Assembly (NCBI RefSeq): GCF_900112195.1
Contig: NZ_FOKR01000018.1
Coordinates: 1 to 64,000, forward strand
DNA: 64,000 nt
Source: Butyrivibrio sp. YAB3001
GTDB taxonomy: Bacteria; Bacillota; Clostridia; Lachnospirales; Lachnospiraceae
Reading direction: 5' to 3'
The notes beneath the pieces were generated by a model. That model was not told the DNA's origin. It saw only the letters and a program-made list of their open reading frames with translations, and searched no databases. Positions 34,285 to 42,985 of the stretch are shown here, one piece after another; within the stretch, counting starts at the first letter, position 1, and each line of letters starts with the position of its first letter. The position numbers and the translations under genes were made by a program.

Positions 34285-34320
34285 AAAGCCACCGCACGCA
34301 TCAGCGTGCGATGGCTTTAT
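34285..34320. terminator. bidirectional terminator between convergent genes
   Basis: AAAGCCACCGCACGC and GCGTGCGATGGCTTT pair around ATCA, flanked by A-rich and T-rich tracts. It ends the exporter/fur operon on the plus strand and may also stop the lipoprotein gene on the minus strand. Confidence 0.85.
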
Positions 34321-34374
34321 TTATGTACTGACTAAAGCAATTGATTATAAACTAATGTTAAAAATCTAATTGAA

Positions 34375-34755
34375 TTAGTTTTTAGAAGCTTCTGATGTAG
34401 CTTCTGTTGATGCTTCAGTTGTAGTCTCTGTAGACTCTTCTGTTGTAGCTTCTGTAGCCTTCTCATCTGAAGAAGCCTCTGTAGCTGCCTCTTCTTTTGT
34501 TGTAGCTTCTGTTGAAGCCTCTGCTGATTCCTCAGTTGTTGCTTCTGTAGCTTCTTCAGCTGCTTCTTCTGTTGTAGCTTCTGTAGCAACTTCTTCTGAA
34601 GATGCTTCAGCTGCTGTCTCTTCTGTTGATGTCTCAACAGTTGCTTCTACTGATGTCTCCTCTGCAGGTGTCTCTACTGCTGCTTCACCGCATCCAGCAA
34701 GAACTGCTACTGAAAGTGTTAAAGCTGAAAGTAATGTTACGATATTCTTCTTCAT
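34375..34755 (-). CDS. small lipoprotein with Thr/Glu/Ala/Ser low-complexity body
   Basis: 126 residues from the ATG at 34755 (GAGGAG ten bases upstream). A lysine-start signal peptide ends in the lipobox VLAGC. The rest is almost only Thr, Glu, Ala, Ser and Val, in irregular TEATTEE-type repeats, ending in SEASKN. It should be anchored to the outer face of the membrane with an extended acidic, possibly glycosylated tail spanning the wall. I know no specific function. The gene runs alone between two terminators or gaps. Confidence 0.65.
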   Translation of the reverse strand: MKKNIVTLLSALTLSVAVLAGCGEAAVETPAEETSVEATVETSTEETAAEASSEEVATEATTEEAAEEATEATTEESAEASTEATTKEEAATEASSDEKATEATTEESTETTTEASTEATSEASKN

Positions 34756-34933
34756 AATATATAATCTCCTCTTCTTACATATACTTTGCAATCCTGATTG
34801 CAAGCCAATTGCTTCAGTACGAATAAGATTATATACTCCGAATTAGTCAATGTCACGAATAAAGTTGTGCATATTATCAGAACATTTTCTCTTTTTTTTG
34901 TCAGATTTTCACAAAAATTCTTTGTTTTTTATT

Positions 34934-35629
34934 CTATTCCGAAAAATATCCACCGTAACTCATAGTTGCAGAACCTGTTTCAGAGTCCATTCCAAACACT
35001 AATGAAACTCCATTTTCTGAAACGTCTTTAAGATTTTCAGCTAACACATTGTAGGATATATCATTAGAATCTTTTAAAACAAATTCCCATGTATCGCTGT
35101 CAGCATGGATCTGTATCTTCACTCCCATAAGGGTATATCCCGCCTGCAATATTTCTCCATCACTCAGATAGTTATCTGAATATGTACCCGCAGTCACATC
35201 ATGAAGCATAATGCTTGTAATATCTACACCCATCTTATTTACTACATATGCGTCAACTAAGATATTTTTTGCTTCCTCAGCATTCTTCTGAGACTCCTGC
35301 TTATAAGTTCCATCGAGTTTTGATTGTACAACGCCATAGTCTGCGATAAGTTCTGTTATTGAAGGCAATACTTCATCAATCTTTTTGTTGCTCATATTTG
35401 TAAAGTCTATCGCCAAAATTTCTGAATACTTAACACCAAGGGCATCAAGCTCAGATCTTAACGAAGTATCAGCTATATCAAGATATCTTTCCTCTGCAGC
35501 TTCTCTAACGGTACTTAGTTTATTTCTTGCATCTTCAGCTTCGCTTAATTTTTCCTCAGATGGCTTACAGCCGGCAAGCATGGTTACCATGGTCAAAAGC
35601 AGCAATAGTACTAGTCTTTTCTTTTTCAT
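34934..35629 (-). CDS. lipoprotein of unknown function
   Basis: 231 residues. The signal peptide ends in the lipobox TMLAGC, so the protein is lipid-anchored and extracellular. A helical, charged segment (~25-125) is followed by a beta-rich domain (~130-231) resembling DUF5105/DUF4352-type immunoglobulin-like folds, recalled only loosely. It stands 42 bases downstream of the DUF3810 gene, on the same strand, so the two may be co-expressed. No enzymatic motif is visible. Confidence 0.6.
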   Translation of the reverse strand: MKKKRLVLLLLLTMVTMLAGCKPSEEKLSEAEDARNKLSTVREAAEERYLDIADTSLRSELDALGVKYSEILAIDFTNMSNKKIDEVLPSITELIADYGVVQSKLDGTYKQESQKNAEEAKNILVDAYVVNKMGVDITSIMLHDVTAGTYSDNYLSDGEILQAGYTLMGVKIQIHADSDTWEFVLKDSNDISYNVLAENLKDVSENGVSLVFGMDSETGSATMSYGGYFSE

Positions 35630-35671
35630 TTAGTCCTCCAATTTTTATTAAGTCTAGTCCTATTATAACCT

Positions 35672-36850
35672 TTAATCTGCATCTGCCAACAAACAATTGC
35701 TAAGATAATAGTAATCCATGATAAGTCCAACAACATGTGTATAACTTACTTTTCCAGAGGATACTCCATTTACTTTCAGGTTAGTGTCTATAAAAGCATC
35801 TGCTGCTTTTTTTACGACCTCAGTCTTAAGCACTGCCTTAGCTTCAACCTGCTTCCATCCATCCTGAGAAAGAAATTCATTATCATACCTTACTCTTTTT
35901 GAGATCTTTACGTGTGAATCGTATTCTTCTTTACTTACAGCCTTGTAGAAATCATTGTTTATATAATTTAGCACCCCAAGATATCCACTATACTGAAAAA
36001 CAATGTCATCAGAGTTGATGCAGGCTAAAAAACCAAAAAAATTTGCTTCATCTTCATAAATATAACCATGAGTATGTGCAAGTTCATGGCACATGGTAAA
36101 AGGCTTGTTCATAAGATTCATAGTATCGTTATAATTTGCTTCCATTGAAAATGGGAAGTAATAGCCCTGCATGTACTGCTGGCACATAAAATCCGAAAAA
36201 TAAAGTGCCTTGGGCGTCACATAATATCCTCCAAGTCTGGGGTAATCATCTGAAAGTTTTGACATTGACTCAATTGCGGTAAGCTGCATGTTCCCATCAA
36301 ACATTACATTACCGTTTTCATCATGTGGAACCTGTGCTGATAATTCATTGCATTTTTTTACAACATAATCTCTGAGATTCGCCAGCTCTTCCAATGTATA
36401 ATCTTCTTTGGCATAAGTATTTATTACATGAAGTTTTGAACAGTGATATAACACAAAGCAATTGAGAGACATGACAACACAGGTTATTGCAAGGATTCTT
36501 GGTGTCAGAATATAAAGAACATCTGATATGGAAGAAAAAATTCTTTTCACAGAGAAAAAAACTTTCTTATGACTTCTTGCTGCCTTGTCATAAACTATAA
36601 ATATTGTATGCACAACAATGAATAGAATTGTAAATGTTAAATATATAGTAATAGCAACAAGCATAACTTCCCCCACTGAAAATGGGAATCTGCTTGTAAT
36701 GCGTCCATATATACTTGTTATCACCGGAAAAATATGTGTGACATAGTAATCAGAAAAATCCTGACTAATCCATGAGATAAGATTAAAAATAATACATAAA
36801 AAGATTGTTATAATAACCCATAAAGAATAAGCTTTCTTTCCTTTTACCAT
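35672..36850 (-). CDS. DUF3810 membrane protein with HELAH metalloprotease-like motif
   Basis: 392 residues with about three membrane helices in the first 135 residues, then a soluble extracellular domain. HELAHTHG with downstream EDEANFF resembles a zincin HExxH plus third glutamate ligand. This matches DUF3810 proteins, which are predicted to be membrane-bound zinc metallopeptidases; activity is not shown. A palindrome TATACATT/AATGTATA at 36941-36959 lies upstream and may be an operator. Confidence 0.75.
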   Translation of the reverse strand: MVKGKKAYSLWVIITIFLCIIFNLISWISQDFSDYYVTHIFPVITSIYGRITSRFPFSVGEVMLVAITIYLTFTILFIVVHTIFIVYDKAARSHKKVFFSVKRIFSSISDVLYILTPRILAITCVVMSLNCFVLYHCSKLHVINTYAKEDYTLEELANLRDYVVKKCNELSAQVPHDENGNVMFDGNMQLTAIESMSKLSDDYPRLGGYYVTPKALYFSDFMCQQYMQGYYFPFSMEANYNDTMNLMNKPFTMCHELAHTHGYIYEDEANFFGFLACINSDDIVFQYSGYLGVLNYINNDFYKAVSKEEYDSHVKISKRVRYDNEFLSQDGWKQVEAKAVLKTEVVKKAADAFIDTNLKVNGVSSGKVSYTHVVGLIMDYYYLSNCLLADAD

Positions 36851-37280
36851 AAAACCCCTCCCAAATATCCCCTCAAAATAATTTTACAATCCAAATATGA
36901 ACGCATAATGTACAAAAACAAGAAAATAATTCACAATTTATATACATTTTCAATGTATAATTCATTTTAAATTATATTTTCTTAGTGTAGTTTATCTGTT
37001 TATTATATTTAATTTCATCTTCATTTTGTACATTTATCACAACATTAAAATTATCCTGACCTGCTTGTTATTTAACAAATCAAATAGAATATGTACTTGT
37101 ATGTATAAACAAAAAAAGATAAAGAATACTCTGTCATGTTTTTGGAACGTGCAATAACTAATATATAAAGAATTTGTTAAATCATGAATGTGTCCGTACA
37201 CTAGTACACTCTTGTTTTTAAACGAATATGTTACAATAAACACATATAAATAATTAGATAATTATGGAAGGATCAATATT
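36851..37280. other. 430-bp divergent intergenic region
   Basis: It separates the DUF3810 gene (minus) from the response regulator (plus). There is no credible gene. It holds the palindrome TATACATT-TTC-AATGTATA at 36941-36959 and, nearer the response regulator, the direct repeat GTACAC-TA-GTACAC around 37196-37208, followed by an extended -10 like TGTTACAAT. Either could be a regulator site. The rest is AT-rich. Confidence 0.5.
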
Positions 37281-37958
37281 ATGCGATTATTACTGGCTGA
37301 TGACGAGGTAGAACTCGTTAATGCTCTTGTTGCAATACTTAAACATTCAAATTACTCCGTAGATGCTGTTTACAACGGAAAAGATGCTTTGGATTACGCT
37401 CTTAGCGGCAATTATGACGGAATTATTCTTGACATCATGATGCCCGGTCTTGATGGAACCGAAGTTCTCAAGATGCTCCGTGATAAAGGAATTTCTACAC
37501 CGGTACTATTCCTAACAGCCAAGACAGAAGTTGATGACAGGATAAAGGGACTTGACCTTGGAGCAGATGACTATATTCCAAAACCCTTTGATATGGGAGA
37601 ACTTCTTGCAAGAATTCGCGCAATGCTCAGAAGAAAATCAGATTTTTCCCAGCCAAAACTAACCTGCGGAAATCTTACTCTTGACCGTTCAGGATATGAA
37701 TTATCTACCCCTGATCACGACAATATCCGACTTTCAGGAAGAGAATTTCAGATGCTTGAAATGCTGATGACATCTCCCGGAAGAATTATTTCTGTCGATA
37801 CTTTTATGGATCGTATATGGTCGGATGGTGAAGCAGATGTAAATGTTGTATGGGTTTACATCTCAAATTTAAGAAAAAAACTTACATCTCTGGAAGCTAG
37901 CTGTGAAATCAAGGCTTCCCGTGGACTTGGATATTCTATCAATGCAATTAAAGAATAA
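37281..37958 (+). CDS. OmpR family response regulator
   Basis: 225 residues. The receiver domain (1-115) holds the acidic pair in ADDE, the phospho-acceptor Asp51 in IILDIMMPG, and Lys in PKPFD. An OmpR/PhoB winged-helix DNA-binding domain fills ~130-222 (LSGREFQMLEML, DVNVVWVYISNLRKKL, GLGYSI). It is 40 bases upstream of its sensor kinase, so the pair form one operon. The signal is unknown. Confidence 0.95.
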   Translation: MRLLLADDEVELVNALVAILKHSNYSVDAVYNGKDALDYALSGNYDGIILDIMMPGLDGTEVLKMLRDKGISTPVLFLTAKTEVDDRIKGLDLGADDYIPKPFDMGELLARIRAMLRRKSDFSQPKLTCGNLTLDRSGYELSTPDHDNIRLSGREFQMLEMLMTSPGRIISVDTFMDRIWSDGEADVNVVWVYISNLRKKLTSLEASCEIKASRGLGYSINAIKE

Positions 37959-37998
37959 TAACTTGTAAGGCAGATCATTTTTTTGCAGAGGTCTTTCT

Positions 37999-39345
37999 AT
38001 GGTAAAAAAGCTTAGGAAAAAATTTGTAATAACTGCAATGTTGTCTCTTTTAGTAATAATCATCGTAATGATCAGTGTCATAAATGCTGCAAATATTTTT
38101 AGCATGGTAAGCGATGCCGATAAAATTCTTTATACCCTGACTTCCAATAATGGTTTTTTTCCGGGACTTATAGCGCCAACTGATCCTAGAATCTTTAATA
38201 AAGATAACGACAACAATCAGGATTTATCAGAGGTTCAGGCTCCACCTCCTATTTCTGATGATTTTATTAAACAGAAAATTTTTACTTTCGACAGACTAAA
38301 TAACACCAGGTCTATGGAAATGCCCTATCAGTCCAGATATTTCTTTGTCCGTTTTAATTCTGAAGGCATGATCACAGAGGAGAACCTGACACATATTGCC
38401 GCTGTCTCTCTCTCTGATGCAAGTACCATTGCAACAGCTGTATTTAATGGGAAAAAGAATTCCGGTTTTTACCACTCATACAGATACAGTAAAAAAGAAA
38501 CTGATAATGGCTCAATTCTGATTGTTTTTGTAGACCTCAGTTCCGCCCTGATAAGTGCTTTTAAACTTCTTCTTCAGACGCTTTTTATCGGTGCCGTTGC
38601 GCTTGTTGCCATGTTCATACTGGTTTACCTGTTTTCAAGTCAGGCTGTTGCTCCTGTTGTTGAGTCACTTGAAAAGCAAAAGCAATTTATTACTGATGCA
38701 GGACATGAGCTTAAAACTCCTCTTGCAGTTATTTCTGCAAACATAGATGTTTTGGAACTTGAATCCGGTAAAAATGAATGGACAAGCAGCGTAAGAAATC
38801 AGATAAAACGCATGAACAGTCTTGTCAAAAACCTCCTGACTTTATCAAGAATGGATGAAGAGAGGATGCATGTGGTATTTAGCGACTTTGATCTTAGTAA
38901 CACTGTAAGAGAAACTGCGATTTCTTTTCAGGCTATCGCTGAATCAAAAAATAAAAAATATACTTTTGATATTACTGATAATATTCATATTACCGGTGAC
39001 AAAAACTCAATGAATCAGCTAACCTCACTGCTTCTTGACAATGCCATGAAGTATTCAAGTGAAAACGGAGTCATTAGTTTATCACTCACAAAAGAAAAAA
39101 ACATTGTGCTTGATATTTCAAATACCTGTGACAAAGTTCCCGAAGGAAATCTTGACAGATTATTTGACAGATTTTACCGGGCAGATTCATCGCGAAGCCG
39201 TGATACCGGCGGATATGGCATAGGTCTTTCTGTGGCAAGGGCGATAGCAATTTCCCATGGCGGAAATATCAAAGCAGTTAAAGATGGTGATAAAATTATC
39301 AGGTTTGTTGTCACATTGCCAATACAAGCGCCAAAGAAGAAATAA
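37999..39345 (+). CDS. sensor histidine kinase (HisKA type)
   Basis: 448 residues. Two membrane helices (~15-35 and ~190-212) flank an extracellular sensor domain with an acidic and proline-rich stretch. The H-box DAGHELKTPLAV, N-box LLDNAMKYSS, and the G-boxes RFYRADSSRSRDTGGYGIGLSV are intact. No HAMP domain is obvious. It should phosphorylate the upstream response regulator. Confidence 0.93.
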   Translation: MVKKLRKKFVITAMLSLLVIIIVMISVINAANIFSMVSDADKILYTLTSNNGFFPGLIAPTDPRIFNKDNDNNQDLSEVQAPPPISDDFIKQKIFTFDRLNNTRSMEMPYQSRYFFVRFNSEGMITEENLTHIAAVSLSDASTIATAVFNGKKNSGFYHSYRYSKKETDNGSILIVFVDLSSALISAFKLLLQTLFIGAVALVAMFILVYLFSSQAVAPVVESLEKQKQFITDAGHELKTPLAVISANIDVLELESGKNEWTSSVRNQIKRMNSLVKNLLTLSRMDEERMHVVFSDFDLSNTVRETAISFQAIAESKNKKYTFDITDNIHITGDKNSMNQLTSLLLDNAMKYSSENGVISLSLTKEKNIVLDISNTCDKVPEGNLDRLFDRFYRADSSRSRDTGGYGIGLSVARAIAISHGGNIKAVKDGDKIIRFVVTLPIQAPKKK

Positions 39346-39445
39346 AAATACATGTTTTTTTCGTAAAAAAGGCTGTTTTTAGTGGTTATAACGTGATGTA
39401 TATCGTATAATAGTTACATAAAATTCTTTTTTCCGGAGGATGCTT

Positions 39446-39931
39446 ATGTACAAAAAGGGCGATAAAGTTATCATCTTGGATTATAATGGAAAACCTTTGG
39501 TTCCACACGTTGTTGCGGAAATCGAAGATGTTTACGGGCCGGACAGGGTAAGATTATTACTCCCGGACAATGCTTGCTGTCTTGAGTTCACCGACAGATT
39601 TGAACCAATTGATGAAGAGACCTACGACAGCTATCTTCATTCTGTTCATGAAAGAGAAAAAGAAATACCCGTAGATTTGCAGATTGATATAAGAAAATTT
39701 GCGTCTAAACATCCGCGTCGCAGAATGGACGAAATTATCAAAAAATTTGACCTTGATAAGCGCTATTGTTCAATTCTAAACGCATATCTTGGGCGTGTAC
39801 GGATGTATGGAAAAGAGAATATAAATGAAAGATTTCTTTATGAATACAATGAAGCATTGTACGGAATAATAGAAACCAGAACATTTTTCCATGATCTGGA
39901 TCCATCAATAAAGATTCCTGATCTGAATTGA
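39446..39931 (+). CDS. conserved hypothetical protein with SH3-like start
   Basis: 161 residues from the second ATG (39446), six bases after GGAGG; an ATG at 39440 abuts that site and is too close. The start (MYKKGDKVIILDYNGKPLVP) suggests a small beta-barrel, and the rest is helical and basic (SKHPRRRMDEIIKKFDLD). No membrane segment. A TATAAT-like -10 lies ~38 bases upstream (near 39407). I do not recognise the family. It stands alone, convergent with the O-antigen-ligase-like gene. Confidence 0.6.
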   Translation: MYKKGDKVIILDYNGKPLVPHVVAEIEDVYGPDRVRLLLPDNACCLEFTDRFEPIDEETYDSYLHSVHEREKEIPVDLQIDIRKFASKHPRRRMDEIIKKFDLDKRYCSILNAYLGRVRMYGKENINERFLYEYNEALYGIIETRTFFHDLDPSIKIPDLN

Positions 39932-39997
39932 TGTTGCACAACTTAGTTACTGGAGCGAGTGAACTTTAACCATTTTTGCAACAATGAATGTCTAATG

Positions 39998-41434
39998 CTA
40001 TATTGTCATCGCCATACCAATTATAAGGTAGATATATGGCGTGGATGTCAATTGTGCAAAAGAAACCTGATTATAAACAAAATAAGAGATTATCGGGAGT
40101 GCGTAGATTATAGCTGCGCTCTCCCTTTTTCTTGCCTTTATAAGCTTTATCAAAATACTTATAAAAAGCCCTAAATACAAAAACGCTCCAAGAATCCCTC
40201 TTTCAATCAGTATAGTAAAAAGTTCACAGTGCGAATTTGTAAGAGCGCTTCCGCCAAAAGCATCTATAAATAATCCCTTTAATTCTTCATTTTCCAAGGC
40301 ATATACATAAAGGCAGTCCTGTCCAATTCCGACAAATCTCTGCCATCCGGAAAATCCCTCAAATACCCTGGCACTCAATCTAAGGATCAGACCTCTTCCG
40401 TTTCCAAAACTATCACTAAAATTATTGAGCAAAAAGAATATTGCTGTAGCAGCCCCTGATATCATTCCAATAGAGTATATTCTTTTTGTGAGTTTTTCAC
40501 TATATTCTACGTTTATTTCTTCAAATAATCTTAAGAGGCTGTAAGCAAAAAATGCCACAGCAATCAGCACAAGTCCGACATGTTTTTCGCACAGACCTAT
40601 GAGAATATTGTTTTCATAATTATATTTTTTATGGAAAAAGAGTAATAGAATATCAACTATTGTCATTGATATTCCAAGAATCAATAACTGAATTAGAAAT
40701 CTTTTTATAGCTTCTCTGTCAGATAATGAACACCATAAAAGCAGCAGGTAGGAAGACATAATAATAAGGGCTGCTCCATTACTTCCTTGTATTAAAAGTG
40801 CTATCAGACCTGCTATTGTATAACCCCCGCTAATAAAAAAATTCATTGAGAATTCTTTTTGAATATACATGATACCTATTCCAACAGGAACCCATATAGA
40901 CAAATATCCGGAAAACCATCCTATATTTCCAAGAGTAGCCAAAAATGAGGGATTCTTTCCTTCAATTGCAAATGGGTAATTTCCGAAGCGATTAAGTATA
41001 GATAAAATAAATTCCAAGAATGGAATTATCATTACAATATAAAAAATAAGCTTTCCTTGTCTTTTCCACTTTCTAAAAAAGAAGCAAAAAGCAAGGCTCA
41101 TAATTGTTGAAAATAGACCGGTTCTCCAGCCTTCATAGCCCCAAAATGCTGTTTTCTTATCAATTGAAAACATATATGTTATCAGACAAGACACCAAAGT
41201 TCCATAAAAAAAATACTGAGCTGTCGTTAATTTTTCAGAATTTTTGCATTGTTCTTTCCGCTTATTTTTTACATACTCATAAACATACCCAGTCAAAAAT
41301 ATTATAAAAAAAGGTATGCTCAGCGCAAAATAACATTTAGCTTTTGCCTCTCCAAGGTTATAATACCCCGACTTCATATAAAGCGGAAGAACTGTACAAA
41401 GCAAAATAGCATATAATGAAAAAAGATACTGCAT
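39998..41434 (-). CDS. O-antigen ligase/polymerase-like membrane protein
   Basis: 478 residues with about eleven to twelve membrane helices. The large extracellular loop (~355-410, with the WQRFVGIGQD segment and a NSHCELFTILIERGILG stretch) matches the Wzy_C domain of O-antigen ligases and polymerases, where a histidine in this loop is important. In a monoderm it more likely polymerises or ligates a capsule or secondary wall glycan. It ends the unit begun by the RluA gene (two bases apart), although no glycan cluster is nearby. Confidence 0.75.
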   Translation of the reverse strand: MQYLFSLYAILLCTVLPLYMKSGYYNLGEAKAKCYFALSIPFFIIFLTGYVYEYVKNKRKEQCKNSEKLTTAQYFFYGTLVSCLITYMFSIDKKTAFWGYEGWRTGLFSTIMSLAFCFFFRKWKRQGKLIFYIVMIIPFLEFILSILNRFGNYPFAIEGKNPSFLATLGNIGWFSGYLSIWVPVGIGIMYIQKEFSMNFFISGGYTIAGLIALLIQGSNGAALIIMSSYLLLLWCSLSDREAIKRFLIQLLILGISMTIVDILLLFFHKKYNYENNILIGLCEKHVGLVLIAVAFFAYSLLRLFEEINVEYSEKLTKRIYSIGMISGAATAIFFLLNNFSDSFGNGRGLILRLSARVFEGFSGWQRFVGIGQDCLYVYALENEELKGLFIDAFGGSALTNSHCELFTILIERGILGAFLYLGLFISILIKLIKARKRESAAIIYALPIISYFVYNQVSFAQLTSTPYIYLIIGMAMTI

Positions 41435-41436
41435 TC

Positions 41437-42204
41437 TTATACCTCGAGATACCGCCTGATAAATGTATTATCAGGAACAATCTCAAATTCCATTCTCTTT
41501 TTGGTGGACGGATGCTTTAACTCAAATCTGTAACTGACAAGACAGACACTGTTTATACCTCTAGCTTCTGAATAAGCCTTTGATGCCTCCGTCGGATACT
41601 TATTATCGCCCAGGATCGGATGTCCTATATTTGCAAGCTGTACTCTTATCTGATGAAAGCGACCCGTTATCAGCTTTATTCTTAAAAGAGTTTCCTCTTC
41701 GCCCCTTGCAACAACTTCATAGTTTAACTTTGCTTTCTTTATATCTCCTGCGATTATTCTTATCTTTTCGCCATTATCCCCTGTTATGCAGTTGTCCTTG
41801 CAGTTATTTTTCTCTTCTTCAGAAACAACTCTTGCCAAGCCATCTTCAGTCCTTGCAAGATAGTTTTCTAAACATCCTTCATTTTCTTCTATCACGCCAT
41901 GGCATAGTGCATAGTAATATTTCTGAGTAGTTCTGTTTTTTATCTGTGCCGATATATCTGTAGCTGCTTTCTTTGTTTTTGCAAGGATAAGGACTCCCTC
42001 CACCGGCTGGTCCAATCTGTGAACAGTTACAACATATGCAGGTTTTCCGGTAGCTTTTTTGTCCTTATTTTTACGACTAAGATAATTTCTTGCTGCGCTG
42101 ACCACATCCATGTTGTAGGCTCTTGCCCCTTCAGTTGCAATACCAGCCGGCTTGTGGCAGACAAGAATATCTTCATCTTCATAAATGTACTTAATTTCTT
42201 TCAT
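41437..42204 (-). CDS. RluA family pseudouridine synthase
   Basis: 255 residues. The catalytic motif HRLDQPVEG holds the essential Asp, and the RluA region GRFHQIRVQLANIGHPILGD is intact. It isomerises uridine to pseudouridine in rRNA or tRNA; the target cannot be inferred. There is no S4 domain, so it is a short RluA-type enzyme. Its stop lies two bases before the O-antigen-ligase-like start, and upstream stands the terminator of the response regulator gene. Confidence 0.9.
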   Translation of the reverse strand: MKEIKYIYEDEDILVCHKPAGIATEGARAYNMDVVSAARNYLSRKNKDKKATGKPAYVVTVHRLDQPVEGVLILAKTKKAATDISAQIKNRTTQKYYYALCHGVIEENEGCLENYLARTEDGLARVVSEEEKNNCKDNCITGDNGEKIRIIAGDIKKAKLNYEVVARGEEETLLRIKLITGRFHQIRVQLANIGHPILGDNKYPTEASKAYSEARGINSVCLVSYRFELKHPSTKKRMEFEIVPDNTFIRRYLEV

Positions 42205-42213
42205 TATAATTCC

Positions 42214-42252
42214 TCAAAAAACTCCTATCCAGCTATCAACCGGACAGGAGTT
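42214..42252 (-). terminator. terminator of the second two-component operon
   Basis: AACTCCTATCC and GGACAGGAGTT pair with one mismatch; TTTTTT follows on the minus strand. It lies directly after the response regulator stop. Confidence 0.85.
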
Positions 42253-42256
42253 CCTA

Positions 42257-42942
42257 TCATACTTTAAATCTGTAACCAACACCCCAGATAGTTTCTATAT
42301 ACTGCGGATTTGATGTGTCATATTCAATTTTCTCACGGATTTTCTTGATATGCACTGTAACTGTCGCAATATCTCCGATTGAATCCATGTTCCATATTTT
42401 CCTGAAAAGTTCTTCCTTGGTAAATACGTGGTTTGGATTCTCTGCAAGGAAAGTAAGAAGATCAAACTCTTTGGTTGTGAAGCTCTTTTCCTCATCATCC
42501 ACATATACTCTTCTTGCAGTCTTATCGATCTTAAGGCCTCTGATTTCAACAAAATCATTGTTCTCATGGCCTGAACCAACAAGTCTAGAATATCTTGCCA
42601 TATGTGCTTTAACCCTTGCAACAAGTTCTGAAGGGCTGAAAGGCTTTGTGATATAATCGTCAGCACCAAGTCCCAGGCCTCTTATCTTATCGATATCATC
42701 TTTTTTTGCTGATACCATAAGAATCGGAACATCCTTTTTTTCTCGTATGTGTTTACATACTTCAAATCCATCCCCGGTAACATAAGGTCAAGAATTACCA
42801 GGTCAAATTCCTCAGCCAACGCGGTTTCAAGACCTGCATCACCAGTGTTCTCAATCTTAACTTCAAAGTCGCTTAATTCAAGATAATCCTTTTCAAGATC
42901 AGCAATAGCCTCTTCGTCCTCAACAATAAGAATTCTACTCAT
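42257..42942 (-). pseudogene. OmpR family response regulator, frameshifted
   Basis: Two frames together make one regulator. The 5' part (42942 to about 42766) encodes MSRILIVEDEEAIADLEKDY to LDLMLPGMD, then runs out of frame and stops at 42682. The 3' part (readable from ~42774, with an internal ATG at 42718) encodes the remaining receiver, with ITKPFSP, and a full winged helix ending YRFKV. At the junction the DNA reads GGGGATGGATTTG; adding one GGAT unit restores PGMDGFEVCKHIREKK. The gene thus lost four bases in a short GGAT repeat. The kinase upstream is intact. A sequencing error or phase variation are alternatives to true decay. Confidence 0.85.
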
Positions 42943-42985
42943 ACACGTCCTTTACCTTTCTTTAGTATAGTTCTGCGTGCAACAT

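Noticed and set aside
34332..34637. 101-codon minus-strand frame rich in Gln, Leu and Lys within the low-complexity lipoprotein gene
   Set aside because: It is the same repeat DNA read in another frame; the lipoprotein frame has the signal peptide, lipobox and ribosome-binding site.
37037..37243. 68-codon minus-strand frame in the 430-bp intergenic region
   Set aside because: No ribosome-binding site, very AT-rich, overlaps the promoter region of the response regulator.
42257..42942. Programmed ribosomal frameshift in the response regulator
   Set aside because: The junction has no slippery heptamer at the shift point and the loss of four bases in a GGAT repeat explains it better; a tract of seven A (AAAAAAA) occurs only further downstream.
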